Assembly: GCA_964394085.1 (NCBI GenBank)
Contig: CAYMWF010000116.1
Location: 1 to 13,868, forward strand
From: CAYMWF01 sp964394085 [NCBI: uncultured Gemmatimonadota bacterium]
GTDB taxonomy: Bacteria; GCA-2686955; CAYMWF01
DNA length: 13,868 bases
Direction of reading: 5' to 3'
A program made the translations under genes and the position numbers. Numbering within the stretch: the stretch's first letter is position 1; the number at the start of each line of letters is the position of its first letter. Shown here one piece after another: positions 8,901-13,868 of this stretch. The notes beneath the pieces are model-generated. The model saw nothing but the letters and a program-made list of their open reading frames with translations, was not told the origin of the DNA and ran no database searches.

Positions 8901-9777
8901 ATTGATCATTGCTGAGTGGTTTGGGTTTGGGTAGGAATAAGGTGTCTGTATTTCGACAAGGATTGGTATACTGCTCTACATCATTAGGAGTGCACGACAT
9001 TGCCTTATGCCACACCCCATCAATAAGATGGCTCCAATTCGGTTCGCGTATCTCCCCCTCATTCGTAGTACACATTGTTTCTGAACCATCGCTTTGCCAG
9101 GTTCTTAATTTAATCATACCATTAAAAGTCTCTATATAATTAGCAATTAAATACTGGTTTACATCAAATGATTTTAAGTTAATCCTCTTGCAAAAGAACT
9201 CATCTTTATAATTTGTTGAATACGAAGTCGGATCTATTGCATCATAATTCCCCGCCAATTGCGGAAAAAGTGCATCATCACGTATGATTTCACCTCCAGC
9301 TTTAAATGTTAATTCAATTGAAGGATTGTAATAATTTCCGTCAGCTTTCCGATAATATCCCCCCAAACCCTGTAAACTGAGGATCAAATCGTTAACATCC
9401 TGATCCAGTCCTGATTTTCCACTCCTCCGCGCCATAGCATCAACGTTAAAGCTTACCTTTACATCTGTCCCTTCCATGGTCCAGAATATCCGAATATAAG
9501 GCAGGAATTTAGTTATGGATATTGAATAGATCCCTGGTTCAGTTATCTGTGGGAATATGCCCTGGTGAAAGTCAGCAGAGAGATCCCTCCAATGAATCTT
9601 GTCCAGGGAATGCTGAACTTTCAGATTCAAGACAGGATTTGTGCCCTTTAGATCAGCAATCCTGCACATCAGGACCAATCTATTAAATTTAGATACATCA
9701 AAAGGAGCGCCTACAGATACTTCATCCTGCAGTTCATATCCTTCCGCAAGGAGCTGCTTGACTATATTCTGTTTCAT
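5911..9777 (-). CDS. Large multidomain protein: beta-sandwich module, GH-A-like barrel, beta-sandwich, beta-propeller
   Basis: The protein is 1288 aa from the ATG at 9777, chosen because ggggagaga precedes it closely; a TTG nine codons upstream lacks such a site. Residues 16-117 are a module paralogous to the neighbouring 112-aa protein. Residues about 131-692 look like a clan GH-A glycosidase barrel. SFENELD (318-324) offers acid/base E322 after an asparagine, IHDYYHW (532-538) fits a late barrel strand, and FFEELG (562-567) offers nucleophile E565. ILWFWMM (645-651) fits the last strand. Residues 701-806 resemble the beta-sandwich found behind GH39-type barrels (VFIDTSPRYI). Residues about 861-1113 hold five G...G.L.V type blades of a propeller; the rest is beta-rich. 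No signal peptide is visible. The glycosidase call is inference from motifs and order; substrate unknown. Confidence 0.8.
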   Translation of the reverse strand: MKQNIVKQLLAEGYELQDEVSVGAPFDVSKFNRLVLMCRIADLKGTNPVLNLKVQHSLDKIHWRDLSADFHQGIFPQITEPGIYSISITKFLPYIRIFWTMEGTDVKVSFNVDAMARRSGKSGLDQDVNDLILSLQGLGGYYRKADGNYYNPSIELTFKAGGEIIRDDALFPQLAGNYDAIDPTSYSTNYKDEFFCKRINLKSFDVNQYLIANYIETFNGMIKLRTWQSDGSETMCTTNEGEIREPNWSHLIDGVWHKAMSCTPNDVEQYTNPCRNTDTLFLPKPKPLSNDQWSKNIYDFTRSIVEGCHVAYGTTEFSFENELDNRWSGLGADSVYLCVPDGPYDREFFKAHPEVDPAELGRHLAHHYIQGYFSFIDGIRDADHALRNPGIKGYPFAMSVFPLGVLVARWIYRTGDNGQHDPKSQYGLFSAIKFSNIYFATIGAQRLEKKGMKGAYYGGTSDVPWPQDNPELWLADFGYATDPVIDPNTIDKYSVTQNPVAIFNYAFIEQIFKYATDVDSKLYLYFSDGILIHDYYHWSCLLKILEYLEDQFSGVPDIPPLFFEELGCSDRLIGSDSVPPGYKCDKLSLYVSGTRGMDLVEGIQYYTKLHATQVAELARKLLLLSSPAITIQQPKKTITCDCKGILWFWMMTWEDYEAGKGTLAKYCGANPTLPGYRFPAFDAYRLLTKLLKDFTVTEHIVRKAVTGETFEGKIHIVTLTENDGPRKISAYWGFYDEDTKPGESDYTWVFKEELSGTISFDNSFSTYHIYDALGIELGHGGGNNMDVFIDTSPRYICWNFDITEYIPEEIPREGTDYSHILVPFVHQIRGFYFDKGDKTGWSPDEGWKYNIPFTKGETNPLDDIQGFTWTESGILIVSNGKNGLYYYRALAGKHGECGEYLKQGLPTDGGGTLTANRTYGLAFADNSIYVAVEGEENGIDKNWIWKCNNRGELEESYDLEDPGFKPRQLRILPLETGNSEKPKYILLVGCLRDITGKLEKGTKIKYLLLGDDGDEKLYDLTSIIHEENSNGFDINDAGILFVTSELKRKILVYDTIDWKGLEKEDKAYQPSKSIPIDGRPKGLRITPYGTLAMSIEGDYSKMTVTEFLVQRDKVSDDYVIVGHRNVIMGIEIPSSSGNGDFTLTFNRKGKLESMLRPYLDDYPTIINVNNPVIKIDYIYGENTSNLYDLEVKERKIFMIEKETGSKVTVSQAGFSSKDFDRGVGGHFAPREPIEMNYESTVLDPLTHGKVYTVTIRYTSEYVDMGTTEYDYAQVSFDVRALSPYFIER

Positions 9778-9872
9778 TTCTCTCTCCCCAGATTTCTGAA
9801 CCAACTTAACTGAGCTGGGCAGGATGCCGCCTGTTCACCAATATGGGAGAGGACGGCACCCAGACCCATGGT

Positions 9873-10211
9873 TTACCTTGCCAAACCTGCAATCTCGAAG
9901 GTGACTACAGGATCGGTCCCCCCAAGCTCCCAGGCTGCTCGGATGTAACGGGCGAACTTTGAGATACGGATTGAAGTTGACCCGGTATTCGATATTCGCT
10001 TGCACATTCCCTGGTGAAAATCGTTCACCAGCCTGGTCCAGTGAACTGCGTCAAAGGAATGTTCGACGTACACGTCCAATGTGGGGCTCGTGCCATCCAT
10101 CACCGGGACGCGTGTGGTGATGAATACTTCGGAATACGAAGATACATCAAACGGCTCTGAGTAGCCGTTTGCATCCTCGATGTCTTTGGGGTGGAAATTC
10201 AGTTCAGCCAT
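9873..10211 (-). CDS. Small beta-sandwich module protein (DFHQG family), intact single-domain copy
   Basis: A 112-aa protein made almost wholly of the module found at the N-terminus of the 1288-aa protein. The two align without gaps over 93 residues, with about 40 identical by hand. Shared marks are PFDVS (20-24), HS.D..HW (51-58), L..DFHQG (61-68), KF..YIR (85-91) and GTD (98-100). The strand-like alternation suggests an all-beta sandwich. There is no signal peptide, membrane helix or evident catalytic residue. The ATG has an excellent ribosome site (aggaggga) lying inside the end of the previous gene, whose stop is only 2 bases away, so the pair is coupled. The sizes and wording of such domains recall phage head-decoration or tail proteins, but that is resemblance only; the function is unknown. 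Confidence 0.85.
   Translation of the reverse strand: MAELNFHPKDIEDANGYSEPFDVSSYSEVFITTRVPVMDGTSPTLDVYVEHSFDAVHWTRLVNDFHQGMCKRISNTGSTSIRISKFARYIRAAWELGGTDPVVTFEIAGLAR
10149..10170 (-). repeat. Perfect 8-bp inverted repeat inside the 112-aa gene
   Basis: AAACGGCT (10149-10156) and AGCCGTTT (10163-10170) form a perfect stem with a 6-base loop, about 40-60 bases into the 112-aa gene. It could fold in the mRNA near the start of the gene and affect translation, or be a coding coincidence. Confidence 0.4.
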
Positions 10212-10213
10212 AT

Positions 10214-10600
10214 CTATCCCTCCTGCCAGAATACGATACTGAAAGTGATGTCCTTGGCTGTCTCATCACCAGTTGTCGTGACCTGGAGCTTGTACTTCAT
10301 CGCTGGATGATCTTCCAGGCTCACGTCTCCTGCCTCGACATCGGCAAGGGTGGTGGCTGGAATTATATCCGCCACCAGTGTAGCCCAGTTTGTACCGTCT
10401 GCAGTGCCCAGCAGGTCGAAAGACGCATTGGCTGAGAGTGTGGCTGTTGCGCTTATGAAAACAGTTACATGCGCCTTGGGCATTGGGATAGGTAACGAGT
10501 TGGTTAGAGCAGATGTCGTATTTACACCGTCTATGGTGGTGTACGTCATCGCTGTACCCAACCCGCCGACTGCATCGGTCCAGTTTGTTACTACAGCCAT
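10214..10600 (-). CDS. Small secreted-type or virion-like beta-sandwich protein, 128 aa
   Basis: A 128-aa protein, all-beta by its alternating hydrophobic pattern and rich in Thr, Ala and Asp. The ATG has a strong ribosome site (aaaggagga). The stretch FDLLGTADGTNWATLVADI (61-79) matches in position and character the HSFDAVHWTRLVNDF stretch of the next gene. A strand such as VTVFISATATL (45-55) precedes it, and ITFSIVFW closes the protein, so it may be a distant member of the same fold. No signal peptide, membrane helix or catalytic motif is visible. Such '..DGTNW..L' beta-sandwiches are frequent among phage-like structural proteins, which is a hint rather than proof. It ends 2 bases before the 112-aa gene, and the next gene's ribosome site overlaps its last codons. 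Confidence 0.8.
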   Translation of the reverse strand: MAVVTNWTDAVGGLGTAMTYTTIDGVNTTSALTNSLPIPMPKAHVTVFISATATLSANASFDLLGTADGTNWATLVADIIPATTLADVEAGDVSLEDHPAMKYKLQVTTTGDETAKDITFSIVFWQEG

Positions 10601-10733
10601 CTTGGCTCCTCCTTTGGTTCAGAGAACTGATTACTCTGAATAGGTTAAGAAATGAGTTCTACGCAGTGAGGTTGTTCAATAAGGAAATCGTGCACTCACC
10701 CTCCTTTCTTTTTTGGGTTTTAGAATTTAGCCA

Positions 10734-10758
10734 TGTAAAATTGCGATCCAATTTTACA
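10734..10758. repeat. Perfect 10-bp inverted repeat
   Basis: TGTAAAATTG (10734-10743) and CAATTTTACA (10749-10758) are exact inverted copies around a 5-base loop. They lie just beyond the stop of the decayed module gene (10763-10765). There is no clear T-run on either side, so it is not a standard intrinsic terminator, although it sits where one would be expected. Alternatives are an operator or part of the decayed gene. Confidence 0.5.
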
Positions 10759-10762
10759 AATT

Positions 10763-11080
10763 TCAATTTCTTTCCTTTCGGTTGTGAATGTACTTTAGGA
10801 ATTGATTCGTGGATACCATGCAGGTCTCTGGTTCGGATATTCGCAGAATCAGACCTTGAATAAAGTCCTTGAATAATTCCTGGCAAGAAAACCTATCTGG
10901 AAAATATGGGATTCTTATATCTAAGCTTGGAAGGGTTTCCAACAGACTGCAAACCCTACACGTCACGATTATTTCATTACCACCAATAGGGGTTTCCTCA
11001 ACGGCTTCTTTATGGTGCAACTGGAACCCCCTAAAGCGCTTTACAACTTTGCGGGAATTGTCAATGGACAATGCCTGCAA
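10763..11080 (-). pseudogene. Divergent, probably decayed third copy of the DFHQG beta-sandwich module
   Basis: This 105-codon frame aligns without gaps over 66 residues with the 112-aa protein (about 20 identities by hand). Shared elements include the strand EIIVTCRV, T.P.LD, L..DF.QG (69-76), RIS (80-82) and the final F..YI (94-98). Its N-terminal part (VVKRF..GFQL) is closer to the start of the 1288-aa protein. The central HW is replaced by SC, and the last roughly 20 residues of the module are missing after KYI. A different frame just downstream reads to a stop at 10720-10722 and ends FYMAKF, which could be the lost tail after a frameshift. The possible start is a TTG at 11080 behind aaaggaag. 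Lower GC than the intact copy also fits decay. A short but functional variant cannot be excluded. Confidence 0.6.
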
Positions 11081-11581
11081 ACCTGAACTTCCTTTCTAGG
11101 ATTTATTTCCAAGGGTAAAGTGAATTCAAGCATCCTTTTTCCTGTTTTTATTTCCTTTTTTGATGGATCAAAGCAACTGGTGAACTTTTTTGCCCCTACT
11201 ATATAAAGAGGGCAGAAATCGGTGTTTTCAGGAAAATATTTTCGAATTGTTGCTTTTTCTTTGTAAACCGATGTTATGTAAGGAGTTGTCAAAGGTGTAA
11301 TTTAAAGAGGTATGAAACGGCATTTGTCAAATTTACATTGTCCAACCACAGATAAGACGAAAATCGTAAAGACCATCCGCCTTGACGAGGTGCTTAGCCA
11401 ATTGCTTGATCGATGTAGTGCAATTTTGCAGGATTAAAAACGAGAGGAATTTTTTCCAGGCCTCATTCTATATTAATGTGTCGAACCAACCAACTCGAGT
11501 GTTTCTCCTTGGCGCAACCGACACGCCCTTGCCGCGTGCCGGACTGTGCTCTGGCCCCAAGACAAGACTGGGACTAGACCC

Positions 11582-11658
11582 GCCTATAAAGGGTGTTACT
11601 CCCATCAAGACCCTTGCCGGATCCGTTTGAAGCGGTTCTGGGGCTTCTGAAGCGGTTT
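11582..11658 (+). repeat. Repeat A, copy 2
   Basis: Diverged direct copy of 3350-3430 in the same orientation, with the exact core CGGATCCGTTTGAA at 11618-11631. It lies 42 bases before repeat B copy 1, so the two may be parts of one larger composite element in this place. No matching B part was seen next to copy 1. Confidence 0.65.
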
Positions 11659-11700
11659 TTTAGGTTCGGTTGTTAGAATCTCGTCTGAAAATCGGTAATA

Positions 11701-11766
11701 ATGGTAGCGGCAGTTTGAAACCCGATATTTCTGGCGACTTGAAAGGCGTTATTCTTAGGTTGTATT
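11701..11766 (+). repeat. Repeat B, copy 1
   Basis: A 66-base direct repeat of 12285-12351, about 90% identical with a one-base gap. It begins ATGGTAGCG and ends ATTCTTAGGTTG.ATT in both copies. The two copies bracket the IS3-type transposase fragment. Sequence similarity stops sharply at both ends. Confidence 0.85.
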
Positions 11767-11800
11767 GTACTGGTTCAGCGTAAAATGGAAATTTCACCTT

Positions 11801-11823
11801 CATGAATTAGTTGGTTATTCATG
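11801..11823. repeat. 7-bp inverted repeat at the end of the transposase fragment
   Basis: CATGAAT (11801-11807) and ATTCATG (11817-11823) are exact inverted copies around 9 bases; the second arm overlaps the transposase stop codon. It may fold at the 3' end of the transcript. There is no T-run, so its role is uncertain. Confidence 0.35.
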
Positions 11824-12286
11824 CTGCACAGCGAGCAGCCGCTCGGTTCTTAGCCCGTCGTTCTCTCGCTGCTGACAGTCTTCTTTCTCGTTCTGCGAAG
11901 ATTATTTCTTGCTTCCCATTGAGCTTATCCTCCGGTGTAATATATCCGATCGCGCTATGAAGCCGCTTCGTATTGTAATGGTTAACAAAATTCGCCACAA
12001 CGCGCCGGGCATCTTCCAGGCTCAGCGGCGTTTTGGGGCGTATGCATTCCCTTTTCAGACTCTGGTGCCAACGTTCCAGCTTCCCATTGCTCTCAGGATA
12101 ATAAGGCGACGTTCGAACATGATCCATTCCTTTCAGCTTAAGAAACTGCTTGAAGTCTTTCGCCAGGAATTGAGGACCATTGTCGCTGATCACCCGTGGC
12201 CGCCTGTCCGGAAACGCTTCTGTCGCCCGCTGCAGGATGATTTCGACATCTTCTTCCTTCATTTGCTCCCGGATCTCGTGATGCAT
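11819..12286 (-). pseudogene. IS3-family transposase (OrfB) 3' fragment
   Basis: This 155-codon frame encodes the C-terminal half of an IS3-type DDE transposase (rve fold). The second catalytic Asp is D35 in SDNGPQF and the Glu is E71 in NGKLERWH. The 35 residues between them match the family's DD(35)E spacing. The ending Y.T.RLH.AIGY.TPED (104-120) is typical of OrfB. The first catalytic Asp, the helix-turn-helix part and OrfA are absent; a full OrfB is about 270-300 aa. The apparent ATG falls inside repeat B copy 2, which is where homology to the transposase stops, so the gene was cut there. The tail beyond residue 126 is Arg/Ala-rich. No terminal inverted repeats of an intact IS were recognised. 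It cannot transpose on its own. Confidence 0.9.
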
Positions 12287-12351
12287 GGTAGCGACAGTTT
12301 GAAACCCGGTTATTCCTGGCGATTTGAAAAGCGTTATTCTTAGGTTGCATT
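12285..12351 (+). repeat. Repeat B, copy 2
   Basis: Second copy of the 66-base repeat at 11701-11766. Its left end provides the ATG of the truncated transposase frame on the minus strand (CAT at 12284-12286). Reading the minus strand through the repeat stays open in the transposase frame for about 20 codons before meeting a stop. Confidence 0.85.
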
Positions 12352-12394
12352 TTCTTCAATAGAGTTCGATAGAAAGGTCTTCTTCATTTTCTTT

Positions 12395-12425
12395 CCCATC
12401 TTCTTCGGAGGTGGGTTTTCTTTTT
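12395..12425 (+). terminator. Intrinsic terminator on the plus strand
   Basis: Arms 12395-12403 (CCCATCTTC) and 12407-12415 (GAGGTGGG preceded by G) form a 9-bp stem, including two G-T pairs, with a 3-base TTC loop. TTTTCTTTTT (12416-12425) follows directly. It fits a rho-independent terminator for plus-strand transcription. No plus-strand gene lies just upstream, so it may be left over from a gene removed by the IS-related rearrangement, or may block antisense transcription into the FG-GAP gene. Confidence 0.65.
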
Positions 12426-12447
12426 ACATCTTATCCGATTTTGTGGA

Positions 12448-12481
12448 GCATCAATGCTTTTGCCCAAGAGGTCATTGATGC
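12448..12481. repeat. Perfect 9-bp inverted repeat
   Basis: GCATCAATG (12448-12456) and CATTGATGC (12473-12481) are exact inverted copies with 16 bases between them; part of the spacer can also pair weakly (CTTTT with GAGG). It lies 80 bases past the FG-GAP gene stop. There is no T-run on either strand, so it may be an mRNA-end stem or a protein-binding site. Confidence 0.5.
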
Positions 12482-12560
12482 ATAAAAGAAAGAGAAAAAG
12501 ACGACGTAACTGCCTTCTTTGCTTTTTTGTAGTCAAGATTTACGTCACGGGGTGAATGGT

Positions 12561-13868
12561 TCAGTTCGTCAGTCCGGCGAGAAACTCGCCGAGTCTCGAA
12601 AACAGGGTGGTACTTTTGTTCTCGGGTTCTTCAACCTCCGCTTTCGTCGGATGCTGCCCTGCAAATTTTCCACAACCTGGGCAGGATGTTTCCCATCCGT
12701 GAGGTGATTCGTTCAGGAGCGGGAGGGAGTTGTGTGTGGTGAAGAGGATGCGGTCGATATCACGACGACAGCGGCGTAGCTCGATTTTGAACTCGTGTGT
12801 TCCCGCTTTGATAGCAATTTCACCGAGTTCGTACCAGAGCCAGTCTCCGGGGGATTTCTCCACAGCGCCTCCTCCCCGGAGAGCCGAGCCGTCCAGAGTG
12901 ACGGAAGGCGTAAACTCGGGTTCGTTGTGTACGGGCCTCCGAACGCGGGCCCATACGTGATAGTTCTTCCAGACCGGCACCTGGGTGCGGAATATGAGTC
13001 TGTATGGGACCCGGTGTGAAACGGGGGGATGGACGAGCTCACCGCCGGCCGCACGGCCGGAAACCACTCGTTCCAGGTCCGTATCTGGGGCATCCGATTT
13101 GAAAGCGCCGTATCTGTCGGCGGAGGTGATCGGCCTCAGGCAGTAGTGACCCCAGGCGGTAGTGTCGTGGACCGTCTTCCAGCCGAGGATCTCTCGAGCC
13201 GATTCTGCCTCGCGGTAGATGTCCTTGTGGTAGGCGCCGGTATGCCAGTTGTCATACTTGTACCTTGGACACTCGATGAGATCGTGTCTGTATATCCCCG
13301 GTGTGTCATATGCGTGGAGATTCCCGCTGTAGTCTAAGAACATAATGTCAGTGTCTCCGTCGCCGTCCAGGTCGGTGAGCGCCCCTGTGCCGAAATCTTG
13401 GTTGTCGATGTACACCGGCCATCCTTCAGGATATTCGGCGTAGAAATCGAGTGCCACATCGTATGGGCGGGAGCCACCGAGAAACGCCTCTGGGGTCGAG
13501 TTAGATTCATCGCCGTCAAGATCGCCTACAATCGGCTGCGACCTCATCATCCCAATGCCGTACCAGGGCCAATCCGGCAGAAGGTTGCCCTCGGAATCAT
13601 AGATGAAACTCTTGGCATCCTCGGATTCCCCCCAGAGGAACTCAGCCGGACCATCCTGGGCACCGATGGCAACCGGCATATCACTCATCCTGCCTTGAGT
13701 TTGGACCTGCGGCCAGCCCGGAATATAGTTTGCTCCGTTATCGAGAATATGGATCAGCCCTTTTGTATCGCAACCTATGATCTCAGGCCGCATGTCACCG
13801 TGAATGTCGGCGAGTGACACCGGTGTCACACATATTGCATCGTCTAGCTTAATAAAATCGATGGCTCC
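12561..13868 (-). CDS. FG-GAP/VCBS-repeat protein with C-terminal carbohydrate-binding-like domain (5' end outside window)
   Basis: This is the C-terminal 435 codons of a larger, probably exported protein; the frame is open to the right edge, so the GTG at 13829 is unlikely to be the start. FG-GAP-type propeller repeats are visible as ADIHGDMRPEIIG, GDLDGDESNSTPEAFLGG and TDLDGDGDTDIMFLD. The last has the Asp spacing of calcium-binding loops. PGWP, PDWP and EGWP mark repeat ends. After NWHTGAYHKD (about 13245) a second domain runs to about 12725. It has HVWARVRRP, VTLDGSA, W.WYELGEI and KAGTHEFKIELRR...DRILFTT, the order seen in CBM6/CBM35-like jelly rolls. A tail with CPGC and a Lys/Glu-rich stretch ends the protein. 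GC content is clearly higher than in the central genes. Ligand and full architecture cannot be seen. Confidence 0.85.
   Translation of the reverse strand, partial: GAIDFIKLDDAICVTPVSLADIHGDMRPEIIGCDTKGLIHILDNGANYIPGWPQVQTQGRMSDMPVAIGAQDGPAEFLWGESEDAKSFIYDSEGNLLPDWPWYGIGMMRSQPIVGDLDGDESNSTPEAFLGGSRPYDVALDFYAEYPEGWPVYIDNQDFGTGALTDLDGDGDTDIMFLDYSGNLHAYDTPGIYRHDLIECPRYKYDNWHTGAYHKDIYREAESAREILGWKTVHDTTAWGHYCLRPITSADRYGAFKSDAPDTDLERVVSGRAAGGELVHPPVSHRVPYRLIFRTQVPVWKNYHVWARVRRPVHNEPEFTPSVTLDGSALRGGGAVEKSPGDWLWYELGEIAIKAGTHEFKIELRRCRRDIDRILFTTHNSLPLLNESPHGWETSCPGCGKFAGQHPTKAEVEEPENKSTTLFSRLGEFLAGLTN

Larger units (their letters stand above)
11081..11818. other. Region without a convincing gene; carries repeats A and B
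   Basis: About 740 bases with no gene I can support. A minus-strand frame at 11041-11292 (83 codons, TTG start, no ribosome site) and a plus-strand frame at 11382-11630 (82 codons, ending inside repeat A) show no recognisable motifs. The left part is AT-rich, while 11510-11660 is GC-richer, consistent with patchwork origin. Repeat A copy 2 (11582-11658) and repeat B copy 1 (11701-11766) are the only structured elements seen, besides the inverted repeat at 11801-11823. Confidence 0.6.

Noticed and set aside
5911-9777. Calling the large protein a phage tailspike
   Set aside because: No other phage genes (portal, terminase, tail tube, baseplate) are visible in the window; only the small beta-sandwich proteins hint at it.
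11041-11292. Minus-strand 83-codon frame upstream of the decayed module
   Set aside because: TTG start without a ribosome site and no recognisable domain. Kept only as a remote possibility of an older gene part.
11382-11630. Plus-strand 82-codon frame
   Set aside because: No ribosome site or recognisable motif, odd composition, and it ends inside repeat A.
12138-12359. Minus-strand 73-codon frame upstream of the transposase
   Set aside because: It is a shadow frame of the transposase and repeat B; the DDE motifs are in the other frame.

Overview
The window looks like an accessory region of a bacterial chromosome, probably from an uncultured lineage of the FCB type (Zixibacteria, KSB1, Latescibacterota and relatives). 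That assignment is inference. It rests on the secreted beta-helix protein with its 'VP..YPTIQ..IDAA.DGD' opening, the FG-GAP protein with a carbohydrate-binding-like tail, the many small lipoproteins, and standard Shine-Dalgarno sites with ATG, GTG and TTG starts. No rRNA, tRNA or CRISPR array was seen. Base composition is uneven: about 40% GC by eye in 3.5-9.7 kb, and clearly higher after about 12.54 kb.

Left part (1-3262, plus strand): a tyrosine recombinase catalytic domain overlaps by 4 bases (ATGA) with a PEGA-domain lipoprotein. A CsgG/LpoB-like lipoprotein, a secreted or membrane-anchored coiled-coil protein, a DUF4282 two-helix membrane protein and a broken one-helix membrane fragment follow. 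Bases 3263-3553 hold no gene, but contain the first copy of a diverged dispersed repeat (repeat A).

Centre (3554-11080, minus strand, read right to left): a possible operon. A decayed or divergent copy of a small beta-sandwich module comes first (10763-11080). Next are a 128-aa protein that may share the fold, an intact 112-aa copy of the module, and a 1288-aa protein. That large protein carries the module at its N-terminus, followed by a probable clan GH-A glycosidase-like barrel, a beta-sandwich, a beta-propeller and a C-terminal beta-rich region. A secreted 780-aa right-handed beta-helix protein with two tandem modules ends the run. This cluster is the most unusual part of the window. The small modules resemble virion or surface display domains, and one has been fused to what looks like a glycan-acting enzyme. 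Its role is unknown.

Right part (11081-13868): about 740 bases without a convincing gene hold repeat A copy 2 and repeat B copy 1. An IS3-family transposase 3' fragment follows, whose ATG falls inside repeat B copy 2. After an orphan plus-strand terminator and an inverted repeat comes the 3' part of an FG-GAP/carbohydrate-binding-like protein that runs off the right edge. The right flank shows rearrangement: truncated IS, repeats and a composition change.
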